Shown here one piece after another: positions 7,129 to 12,555 of a stretch of 14,363 nucleotides of DNA. The stretch spans positions 1 through 14,363 of the forward strand of contig JAAWNI010000028.1 in the NCBI GenBank assembly GCA_022798855.1, read 5' to 3'. The stretch's first letter is position 1. Each line of letters opens with the position of its first letter. Under the pieces are notes generated by a model that saw only the letters and a program-made list of their open reading frames with translations, made no database searches and was not told the DNA's origin. The position numbers were made by a program, and so were the translations under genes. This DNA comes from Lawsonibacter sp. (lineage in GTDB: Bacteria > Bacillota > Clostridia > Oscillospirales > Oscillospiraceae).

Positions 7129-7329
7129 TACCTCCGCGGCCCGAGCACAGAGAGAGGATGGACGGTGAAAATCCTCCGACGGCCGGTTGGAAAGGCCCCC
7201 TGGAGCGCGGGGAGGAAATGCCCCGCCGGTTCCCGCCGTTACCGGGCCAGAGCGTCCCCCCCAGGGGAAATTCAGGTGGAACCACGGACAGTTTTGTTCG
7301 CCCTGAGCCGAGAGGCTCGGGGCGTTTTT
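7105..7329 (+). ncRNA. T-box leader, glycine type
   Basis: A T-box senses uncharged tRNA and permits read-through when the tRNA is not aminoacylated. Seen here: stem I motifs GAAGACAGGGAATAGTACC (7114-7132) and AGAGAG leading into a hairpin GAGGAT/ATCCTC (7154-7176) with GGTG in its loop; a candidate specifier GGC (glycine) at 7194-7196 in the context GGAAAGGCCCCCTGGAGC; a CCGTTA block (7237-7242 region); the T-box core AGGTGGAACCACGG (7274-7287); and a terminator at 7299-7329. CAGG (7273-7276) can pair with CCTG (7302-7305) to form the antiterminator, which would break the terminator stem. The glycine identity rests on the GGC position plus glycyl-tRNA synthetase downstream; exact stem I boundaries need folding. 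Confidence 0.9.
7299..7329 (+). terminator. T-box-controlled intrinsic terminator
   Basis: CGCCCTGAGCC (7299-7309), loop GAGA, GGCTCGGGGCG (7314-7324), 11 pairs with one wobble, then five T. It is the off-state of the T-box switch. Confidence 0.92.
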
Positions 7330-7349
7330 GCTGAAAGGAGTTGATAAAG

Positions 7350-7733
7350 ATGACAGAACAGCATAAGGAGCAGGCTATTGAGGTGGTGAGGAGCATCTGC
7401 CGCGTCCTCCATGAGAAGCGGTATGAGGACCTGCCCTCCTGCGTGGACGAGATGGAGTGGGGCGGCACCGATGAAATCCGGGAGTGCATCCAGGGCACCC
7501 TGGAGATGAACGACTTTGATGTGTTCGACGAGTACGGCGTTCCCTGCAATTTCAAGCCCCAGTATGAGTACCACCATGAGGTGATGTTTTTTGAGTATAA
7601 GGACGGCAGCGGGTTCGCCGTGGACTACGAGCTGACCTCCGGCGGTGAGTTGGTTTATCTGACGTTACAGCTTGAGTTTTTATACGAAAACGGCGGCTTG
7701 AAATCTATTTTCCGCACCATTGACCCCCAGTAG
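7350..7733 (+). CDS. Small acidic protein of unknown function in the T-box operon
   Basis: 127 residues, acidic. Start ATG 7350 with AAAGGAG (7334-7340) 9 bases before; an in-frame TTG at 7341 touches the ribosome site and is rejected. The pattern (N-terminal helices VVRSICRVLHEKRYEDL, then short beta-like segments HHEVMFFEYKDGSGFAVDYEL and a final GLKSIFRTIDPQ) suggests an alpha+beta fold of the NTF2/SnoaL or immunity-protein style, but I cannot name a family with confidence. No signal peptide or membrane span. It stands between the glycine T-box and glycyl-tRNA synthetase, so it should be induced when charged tRNA-Gly runs short. Its TAG stop is also the first three bases of the adjoining REP-like unit, so the original C-terminus may have been altered. 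Confidence 0.85.
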   Translation: MTEQHKEQAIEVVRSICRVLHEKRYEDLPSCVDEMEWGGTDEIRECIQGTLEMNDFDVFDEYGVPCNFKPQYEYHHEVMFFEYKDGSGFAVDYELTSGGELVYLTLQLEFLYENGGLKSIFRTIDPQ

Positions 7734-7807
7734 GGGCGGATATGATCTGCCCGGGCTATGTGCGGAACGCTCCAAAGAAACGCGGGCGGCCACAGGCCGC
7801 CCCTACA
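7731..7807. repeat. Head-to-head REP-like hairpin pair between unknown gene and glycyl-tRNA synthetase
   Basis: Left unit: TAG then GGGCGGAT-ATG-ATCTGCCC (7734-7752, one G-T pair). Right unit: GGGCGGCC-ACA-GGCCGCCC (7784-7802), tail CTACA. The orientation is the same as in the 4883-4964 pair. As RNA it would place two hairpins between two genes of one transcript. Confidence 0.72.
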
Positions 7808-7839
7808 AATCAAATTATCACAATTAAGGAGATTGCAAC

Positions 7840-9264
7840 ATGAAAAACAGTGAAAAGACCATGGAAAAAATCGTGGCCCTGTGCAAGGGCCGAGGCTTCA
7901 TCTTCGCCGGCTCTGAAATTTACGGCGGCCTGGCCAACACCTGGGACTACGGCCCGCTGGGCGTAGAGCTGAAAAACAACATCAAGAAGGCCTGGTGGAA
8001 GAAGTTCGTCCAGGAGAACCCCTACAACGTGGGCCTGGACGCCGCCATTCTGATGAACCCCCAGGTGTGGGTGGCCAGCGGCCACGTGGGGGGCTTCTCC
8101 GACCCGCTGATGGACTGCAAGGAGTGCAAGGAGCGCTTCCGGGCCGACAAGGTCATCGAGGACTGGTGCCAGGAGCACGATTTCGACCTGGGGCACAGCG
8201 TGGACGCCATGAGCCAGGCCGAGATGAAGGCCTTTGTGGAGGAGCATCAGATCGCCTGCCCCTCCTGCGGCAAGTTCAACTGGACCGACATCCGCCAGTT
8301 CAACCTGATGTTCAAGACCTTCCAGGGGGTCACGGAGGACGCCAAGAATACCGTCTACCTCCGCCCGGAGACCGCCCAGGGCATTTTTACCAACTTTGTC
8401 AACGTCCAGCGCTCCACCCGCCGCAAGCTGCCCTTCGGCGTGTGCCAGGTGGGCAAGTCCTTCCGCAACGAGATCACCCCGGGCAACTTCATCTTCCGCA
8501 CCCGGGAGTTTGAGCAGATGGAGCTGGAGTTCTTCTGCCAGCCGGGCACCGAGCTGGAGTGGTTCAAGTACTGGAAGAACTTCTGCCACCAGTGGCTCCT
8601 CGACCTGGGGGTCAAGGAGGAGAACCTGCGGCTCCGGGACCACGACCCCGAGGAGCTGAGCCACTACTCCAACGCCACCACCGACTTCGAGTTCGCCTTC
8701 CCCTTCACCGAGTGGGGCGAGCTGTGGGGGGTGGCCAGCCGGACCAGCTTCGACCTCACCGCCCATCAGACCACCTCTGGCAAGGACCTGACCTACTTCG
8801 ACCAGGAGAAGAACGAGCACTATATCCCCTACGTCATCGAGCCCTCCCTGGGCGTGGAGCGGATGCTGCTGGCCTTCCTGTGCAACGCCTACGACGAGGA
8901 GGTGGTGGACGCCGAGAAAAACGACGTGCGCACCGTCCTCCACCTCCACCCCGCCCTGGCCCCCTTCAAGTGCGCCGTGCTGCCCCTGTCCAAGAAGCTG
9001 GGGGACAAGGCCCGGGAGATCCAAATGGAGCTGTCCAAATGCTTCATGGTGGACTACGACGACGCCGGCTCCATCGGCAAGCGCTACCGCCGCCAGGACG
9101 AGGTGGGCACCCCCTACTGCGTCACCGTGGACTTCCAGACCGTGGGGAGCGACACCGAGCAGGCCGACCATGCCGTCACCATCCGGGACCGGGACACCAT
9201 GGACCAGGTCCGGGTCCCCATCAGCGAGCTGAAAAACTGGCTGGAGGAGAAACTGGCCTATTAA
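7840..9264 (+). CDS. glyQS: Glycine--tRNA ligase, single-chain dimeric (type 2) form
   Basis: 474 residues. It charges tRNA-Gly with glycine in an ATP-dependent reaction. It is the alpha2-type class II enzyme, not the split GlyQ/GlyS alpha2beta2 form. Seen: N-terminal GFIFAGSEIYGGLANTWDYGPLG; insertion with paired cysteines C93/C96 and C140/C143, a likely zinc site; motif 2 with FRNE at 208-211 and the RTREFEQME loop; motif 3 GVER at 338-341; C-terminal anticodon-binding domain from about 370 (HPALAPFKCAVLPLSKKLGDKA, then DDAGSIGKRYRRQDEVGTPYCVTVD). Start ATG 7840 with TAAGGAG (7825-7831) ahead. No promoter is evident in the 106 bases upstream, so it probably depends on the T-box transcript. 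It ends in a strong terminator. Confidence 0.96.
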   Translation: MKNSEKTMEKIVALCKGRGFIFAGSEIYGGLANTWDYGPLGVELKNNIKKAWWKKFVQENPYNVGLDAAILMNPQVWVASGHVGGFSDPLMDCKECKERFRADKVIEDWCQEHDFDLGHSVDAMSQAEMKAFVEEHQIACPSCGKFNWTDIRQFNLMFKTFQGVTEDAKNTVYLRPETAQGIFTNFVNVQRSTRRKLPFGVCQVGKSFRNEITPGNFIFRTREFEQMELEFFCQPGTELEWFKYWKNFCHQWLLDLGVKEENLRLRDHDPEELSHYSNATTDFEFAFPFTEWGELWGVASRTSFDLTAHQTTSGKDLTYFDQEKNEHYIPYVIEPSLGVERMLLAFLCNAYDEEVVDAEKNDVRTVLHLHPALAPFKCAVLPLSKKLGDKAREIQMELSKCFMVDYDDAGSIGKRYRRQDEVGTPYCVTVDFQTVGSDTEQADHAVTIRDRDTMDQVRVPISELKNWLEEKLAY

Positions 9265-9272
9265 AAGACTAT

Positions 9273-9315
9273 AATAAGGCGCCGCGTAATTGAACATACG
9301 CGGCGTCTTATTTTT
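9273..9315. terminator. Bidirectional terminator between glyQS and the XRE gene
   Basis: A 16-bp stem (9273-9288 with 9297-9312, one G-T) encloses an 8-base loop. TTATTTTT follows on the + strand for glyQS, and the opposite strand gives CTTATTAT for the convergent gene. The stop codon of the XRE gene (9308-9310) lies inside the stem. Confidence 0.85.
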
Positions 9316-9538
9316 GGCTATGGGCTTCTTCAATTGATTTCAGAATCATATGGGGTGGTACATCCAGGGCTTGGCCAATTTTAAACAAGGTGTCAAGTGT
9401 TGGAATACGCAATCCCCGCTCCAGTTTGCTGTAATGGGTGCGGTCCAGCCCAGCCAGCCCGCTGAGCACATCCTGCGTCAGCCCCTTGCGCTCCCGATAT
9501 TCCGTTAAAACACGACCGACAATTTCAGGCTTTACCAT
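9308..9538 (-). CDS. Small XRE-family HTH transcriptional regulator
   Basis: 76 residues, almost entirely a Cro/C1-type helix-turn-helix. Helix 1 is VGRVLTEYRERKG; the HTH core is LTQDVLSGLAGLDRTHYSKLERGLRIPTLDTLFKIGQALDV (about 20-60). The short tail has no ligand or dimer domain, so it is a minimal repressor-type protein. Start at 9538 (ATG) with GGAGG (9550-9546) 7 bases ahead. A perfect palindrome at 9591-9614 overlaps the expected -35, which points to self-regulation. No partner gene is adjacent on its strand except the M23 gene, which is separated by a terminator. No toxin gene is seen, so a toxin-antitoxin role is not supported. Confidence 0.9.
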   Translation of the reverse strand: MVKPEIVGRVLTEYRERKGLTQDVLSGLAGLDRTHYSKLERGLRIPTLDTLFKIGQALDVPPHMILKSIEEAHSQK

Positions 9539-9567
9539 TCTACATCCTCCCTGCGCTCTATACTCTT

Positions 9568-9576
9568 AGCATAGCA
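9568..9576 (-). promoter_or_regulatory. Extended -10 of the XRE gene
   Basis: On the - strand TGCTATGCT, an extended -10 with TATGCT at 9573-9568. A 17-18-base spacer would put the -35 within the near arm of the palindrome (9591-9601). The -35 itself is weak. Confidence 0.5.
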
Positions 9577-9590
9577 ATTGGGAGATTTCT

Positions 9591-9614
9591 TTTTGAGGTC
9601 ACTTGACCTCAAAA
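9591..9614. promoter_or_regulatory. Perfect 24-bp operator-like palindrome
   Basis: Arms TTTTGAGGTCA (9591-9601) and TGACCTCAAAA (9604-9614) are exact reverse complements around CT. There is no U-run, and it lies upstream of the XRE gene over its likely -35, so it reads as a dimeric repressor site. The natural candidate is the XRE protein itself. Confidence 0.7.
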
Positions 9615-9624
9615 CAGACTCTAG

Positions 9625-9656
9625 CAAAAAAGCCCGCCGGCGGTTGCCGGCGGGCT
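9625..9656 (-). terminator. Intrinsic terminator of the M23 peptidase gene
   Basis: On the - strand AGCCCGCCGGC (9656-9646), loop AACC, GCCGGCGGGCT (9641-9631), then T-run (9630-9625). The stem is 11 perfect pairs, placed 7 bases after the gene's stop. Confidence 0.95.
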
Positions 9657-9663
9657 CTTATCA

Positions 9664-11229
9664 TTATCTCAAATAATTCAGCGGGTTCACTGCGGAGCCC
9701 CGGACGCGGACCTCAAAGTGGCAGTGGACGCCGGTGGAGTTGCCGGTACTGCCGGCCTTGGCGATGACCTGGCCCTGATAGACCTTGTCCCCCACCGACA
9801 CCAGCAGGCTGGAGTTGTGGGCGTAATACGTCTCGGTGCCGTTGTCGTGCTTGATGACCACCAGGTTGCCGTAGCTGTAATGCCATCCGGCCTTGGTGAC
9901 GGTGCCGCCGTCGGCGGCTTTGATGCCCTCGCCATAGGTGGCGTGGATATCCAAGCCGGAGTGGTAGCTGTAGCTGCCGAAGAGATACCGCCCGCCAAAG
10001 TGGGAATTGATCCTCCGGCTGCTGGTGGGCCAGGTGAAATAGCCCTTGGAAGCGGTCTTGGGCTTCTCCTTGGTGCCCACGGCCTTCACGGTGGTGGTGG
10101 GCTCCCGGAGGGTGGTGGTCTTTGTGACCACCCGGTCCCGCTCATAGCCGTTGATGTAGACCACGTCGGCCTCCACCCGGGCTTCGCCCTCCTCGCCCTG
10201 GGTGATGATTTTGGAGTCCCCCTTATACATGGAGCTGTCCTCCACCGTCTCCACTGGGCACTCGATGGGCTGGCTGTAGGTGACCTGCTCGGTGGTCCGG
10301 ACGGACAGGGTGGGTACGACCTCCTTTACGTTGAGCACGTCGCCCACCATCAGGCGGTTGACGTCGGCTTCCGGGTTCAGGGCCAGCAGGTCGCTGAGGG
10401 ACATATCGTTCGCGTAGGCGATGCCGTTATAGGTGTCGCCCTTGACCACGGTGTAGGTGGTTTCGCCGGTGGTGTTGGCCCGGAGGGCGGCGTCCATCTC
10501 GGTGGGGTCCATCAGGTCGTCCACGGCGTAGACCCGCTCCACGGTGAGGTGCTCCACAAACTCGGCGGAGGTGGTGGAGCCGGTGACGAACTGGCCCTTG
10601 ATCTGGTCCAGCACGCCGTTCAGGGCGGCTTCATCCTTTACCGTGCCGATCACCCGGCCGTCCACCGAAAGCTCATAGGCCCGCAGCTGGTCGCTGAGCT
10701 CGTTGAGCTGGCCGTAGAAGTAGTCCCGAATGACCCGCTCCTCGCTCAGGTCGCTTTTCAGGGTGAGGGCGAAATTATAGTCGATGTCGCTGTCCACCTG
10801 GTAGCTGTAGCCCAGCAGCTGGCTGCCCCGGCTCTCCACCGTCTGGATGGCGTGGTCCACCACGCTCTGGTCGGCCACCACCCCCACCTCCTGGCCGTCC
10901 ACAATGACGGCGTAGCTGGTGGAGTACAGGGTGGTCAGGGTGAGGGCGGTCCCCAGCGCCCCGGCCACCATCAGGAAGGAAACAGGGCCCACCGCCAGGG
11001 TGCCGGCGGCGGCGCCGTGAAATAAATGGGTCCAGCGGCGCAGGTGGATCCGGCTCCACTCCGCAGCGGCCTTGCAGTAGAGCCTGGCCTCCCGGGCCCA
11101 GAGCCGGGCCTTCTCCCCCACAGCGCGGGCCTTTTCCGGCAGGGGGGCGGGGCGCTGCCCGTTGGCGCCCTGCTCCGGCCGCTGGGCGGGCCTGGACGGC
11201 GCCTGGGGCCGCGATTTCAGTTGTTCCAT
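9664..11229 (-). CDS. Membrane-anchored LysM-G5-M23 cell-wall peptidase
   Basis: 521 residues. M23 (LytM-type) zinc peptidases cut peptide crosslinks in peptidoglycan. Order: basic, Pro/Arg-rich cytoplasmic tail (1-70); one membrane span (about 73-100, AVGPVSFLMVAGALGTALTL); extracytoplasmic region of about 110-250 with YAVIVDGQEVG; LysM (257-301, YTVVKGDTYNGIAYAN through MVGDVLNV); G5 domain (about 303-385); M23 domain (about 405-518) with zinc ligands H423 and D427 in HSGLD, H471 in YAH, and H502/H504 in HCHFE. All ligands are present, so it should be active. Start ATG 11229 with AAGAGG 8 bases before; the ATG at 11235 is only 2 bases from that site. It has its own promoter at 11293-11321 and terminator. 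Related LysM/G5/M23 proteins are common in Clostridia; the cell-cycle or spore role is unknown. Confidence 0.93.
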   Translation of the reverse strand: MEQLKSRPQAPSRPAQRPEQGANGQRPAPLPEKARAVGEKARLWAREARLYCKAAAEWSRIHLRRWTHLFHGAAAGTLAVGPVSFLMVAGALGTALTLTTLYSTSYAVIVDGQEVGVVADQSVVDHAIQTVESRGSQLLGYSYQVDSDIDYNFALTLKSDLSEERVIRDYFYGQLNELSDQLRAYELSVDGRVIGTVKDEAALNGVLDQIKGQFVTGSTTSAEFVEHLTVERVYAVDDLMDPTEMDAALRANTTGETTYTVVKGDTYNGIAYANDMSLSDLLALNPEADVNRLMVGDVLNVKEVVPTLSVRTTEQVTYSQPIECPVETVEDSSMYKGDSKIITQGEEGEARVEADVVYINGYERDRVVTKTTTLREPTTTVKAVGTKEKPKTASKGYFTWPTSSRRINSHFGGRYLFGSYSYHSGLDIHATYGEGIKAADGGTVTKAGWHYSYGNLVVIKHDNGTETYYAHNSSLLVSVGDKVYQGQVIAKAGSTGNSTGVHCHFEVRVRGSAVNPLNYLR

Positions 11230-11292
11230 GGTCATTACCTCTTCTTGTGCGAAAGACAGATTGGCGCTAAAAGGTTACAAAACGGTAACAAC

Positions 11293-11321
11293 AATATACA
11301 CACTTTCCCCTGCCCCGTCAA
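11293..11321 (-). promoter_or_regulatory. SigA-type promoter of the M23 peptidase gene
   Basis: On the - strand TTGACG (11321-11316), 17 bases, TATATT (11298-11293). Start is expected near 11286. A short hairpin, GTTAC-AAAACG-GTAAC (11274-11289), lies right at the start site and could be a 5' cap hairpin or an operator. Confidence 0.8.
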
Positions 11322-11370
11322 CCCCTTTTTGCCCGCCGGCCCGGAAAATTTGTTAAAAAAGTGTAAATAA

Positions 11371-11399
11371 TAAAACACCGCGGCGAAAGCCGCGGCGTT
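11371..11399 (-). terminator. Intrinsic terminator of the SOS-box gene
   Basis: On the - strand AACGCCGCGGC (11399-11389), loop TTTC, GCCGCGGTGTT (11384-11374, with one G-U), then TTATTATTTA. It lies about 40 bases after the stop of the 94-residue gene and before the M23 promoter. Confidence 0.85.
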
Positions 11400-11440
11400 C
11401 TCCACAATAAATATGGTCCATTCGACGAAATCCCCGGCGG

Positions 11441-11725
11441 TCACAGCATGACCCGCAGGGCGAAGAGCAGCGTCATGAGCACCACCGCCAGGCTGGCGCA
11501 GGCGTCCAGCGCCCAGGCCCGCCGCTCCCGGCGGCTGGCCTTTGGGGTGGCCTCCAGCACCACCGGGCGGAAGGCGGGCTCCTCCCCCAGCCAGGGCTCC
11601 GGCTCGGGCTGGCGGGCCAGACTGTCCGGCTGGGCCGCGGCCGTTTTGCGGCGGAACTCATCCAGGTCCACCAGGTTGCCGGTGTGCTGAATAAAATTGG
11701 AAGTTTTATAGTACATGGTCCGCAT
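11441..11725 (-). CDS. Small tail-anchored membrane protein with SOS (LexA) boxes at its promoter
   Basis: 94 residues, no family recognised. Residues 1-63 are soluble (MYYKTSNFIQHTGNLVDLDEFRRK, then an acidic Pro-rich part with PEPEPWLGEEP). A basic patch RRERR (65-69) precedes a single C-terminal membrane span (about 71-94), so the N-terminus should face the cytoplasm and almost nothing is outside. Start ATG 11725 with GGAGGG (11738-11733) 7 bases before; an ATG 3 codons later also fits. The frame is open further upstream to 11905, but that crosses the promoter and is not used. The promoter carries two LexA-like boxes, so DNA damage should induce it. Known SOS division inhibitors (YneA, SidA, DidA, ChiZ) are also small membrane proteins, but this one has no LysM and its span is C-terminal. 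A division-inhibitor role is inference only. Confidence 0.85.
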   Translation of the reverse strand: MRTMYYKTSNFIQHTGNLVDLDEFRRKTAAAQPDSLARQPEPEPWLGEEPAFRPVVLEATPKASRRERRAWALDACASLAVVLMTLLFALRVML

Positions 11726-11807
11726 CTGCCATCCCTCCGTGTGGTTGATTGCTATTATCATAACCAAAACGCTGTCCCGAAAACCGGACTTTCCCGCCGG
11801 CGTCTTA

Positions 11808-11821
11808 AAAACGTTTGTTCC
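11808..11821 (-). promoter_or_regulatory. LexA (SOS) box 2
   Basis: On the - strand GGAACAAACGTTTT matches the Bacillus-type LexA/DinR consensus CGAACRNRYGTTYG at 12 of 14 positions (only the outer base on each side differs). It lies just downstream of the -10, over the expected transcription start near 11821. Confidence 0.65.
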
Positions 11822-11827
11822 AACCAG

Positions 11828-11856
11828 AGTGTACAACATTCGTTCGATATTGTCAA
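11828..11856 (-). promoter_or_regulatory. SigA-type promoter of the SOS-box gene
   Basis: On the - strand TTGACA (11856-11851), 17 bases, TACACT (11833-11828): perfect -35, good -10, ideal spacing. The spacer is occupied by LexA box 1. The stop codon TGA of the upstream gene (11855-11853) is part of the -35. Confidence 0.88.
11833..11846 (-). promoter_or_regulatory. LexA (SOS) box 1
   Basis: On the - strand CGAACGAATGTTGT matches CGAACRNRYGTTYG at the first 12 of 14 positions, including the intact CGAAC and GTT half-site cores. It lies between -35 and -10, the classic place for repression. Box 2 is 25 bases further downstream centre to centre. Confidence 0.75.
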
Positions 11857-12380
11857 GGGGGAATCGAAAATTTGTTTGATTTTCTATAGTGCCACGCCGG
11901 GTCATAGGGCCCCTCGCTTAACTGTATGAACTCCCCGGCGGTATAGAACCAGTCGGTGTCGTCGATCCATATATAATCCCGGGCGTTTTCCGGCAATCGG
12001 AAATATTGGGACAAAAACCGGAAGGCAAATTCAAAGTCCCCGCCCAAATAGTCCAAATCCAAGGCCCAGAAGTAATTTTTCTTTTGAATCAGCCAGGTAA
12101 AGCTGTCGCAGGAGCTGTCCTCCGGCTCCTGGATGGTAAATCCGCACTGTCTTGTTTCAACGCCCCGCGCAAAGCGCGCTTTCACTTCTTCGGCGCATAC
12201 CTCGCACAAGGTGCCGCTCACACACTCCGTTTCAGCCCCGGTAAAGGGGTCCGCATGCCAAGACGCCTCCAGGCCGGCACAGAAAAGGCCCGCCCTGTCC
12301 GCCGCCCGCCGCACGCTGGACAGCGCGTCCGCGCAGGAAAAGCCCTCTATCTCCTTTAGAATGATGATGGAAACGCTCAT
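11853..12380 (-). CDS. Hypothetical protein, 175 residues
   Basis: Not recognised. It is a soluble, acidic protein with seven cysteines, including C-x2-C in LCEVCAEE (about 58-63). The N-terminal part (SVSIIILKEIEGFSCADALSSVRRAADRAGLFCAGLEASWH) could be a beta-alpha unit. The C-terminal half is rich in aromatic residues and Asp (ALDLDYLGGDFEFAFRFLSQYFRL, DYIWIDDTDWFYTAGEFIQLSEGPYDPAWHYR), in the style of contact-dependent immunity or SMI1/KNR4-like proteins; that likeness is weak. Start ATG 12380; GGAGGG (12397-12392) is 11 bases ahead, and a closer GGGAG is only 4 bases ahead, so the site is imperfect. It is divergent from typA. Its TGA overlaps the -35 of the SOS-box gene, so read-through could also feed that gene. 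Confidence 0.75.
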   Translation of the reverse strand: MSVSIIILKEIEGFSCADALSSVRRAADRAGLFCAGLEASWHADPFTGAETECVSGTLCEVCAEEVKARFARGVETRQCGFTIQEPEDSSCDSFTWLIQKKNYFWALDLDYLGGDFEFAFRFLSQYFRLPENARDYIWIDDTDWFYTAGEFIQLSEGPYDPAWHYRKSNKFSIPP

Positions 12381-12422
12381 TTTTCTCCCATCCCTCCCGC
12401 CGGCCCCGCCCGCTTCCTATAT

Positions 12423-12428
12423 ATTATA
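12423..12428 (-). promoter_or_regulatory. -10 box of the 175-residue gene
   Basis: On the - strand TATAAT (12428-12423), preceded by a pyrimidine-rich stretch (TTTTTTCTTTTTCTCC). No good -35 is seen. Start is expected near 12416, 36 bases before the ATG. The stretch 12381-12555 is the divergent promoter region shared with typA and holds no gene. Confidence 0.5.
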
Positions 12429-12483
12429 CAGACGGAGAAAAAGAAAAAAGGTTCCCTTTGTACGTGTTTTTTTGGAGCCTGTG

Positions 12484-12512
12484 TTGATTTTTTAAGAAGA
12501 TAGGGGTATAAT
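12484..12512 (+). promoter_or_regulatory. SigA-type promoter of typA
   Basis: TTGATT (12484-12489), 17 bases, TATAAT (12507-12512). Start is expected near 12519, giving a leader of about 37 bases. Confidence 0.88.
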
Positions 12513-12555
12513 GCTTTGGCTTATTGAGAAATCCAAGATTTGAGGTGCGATTCCC

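Noticed and set aside
9308..9538. XRE protein as antitoxin of a toxin-antitoxin pair.
   Set aside because: No small toxin-like gene is adjacent; neighbours are glyQS and a wall peptidase, each with its own terminator.
9591..9614. Palindrome as a terminator.
   Set aside because: A proper terminator for the M23 gene lies at 9625-9656; this palindrome has a 2-base centre and no U-run in a useful place.
11441..11725. Identification as YneA.
   Set aside because: YneA has an N-terminal span and an external LysM; this protein has neither, and lexA is not seen beside it.
11726..11905. N-terminal extension of the 94-residue protein up to 11905.
   Set aside because: The extra codons cross the SOS promoter and overlap the upstream gene; the ATG at 11725 has a good ribosome site.
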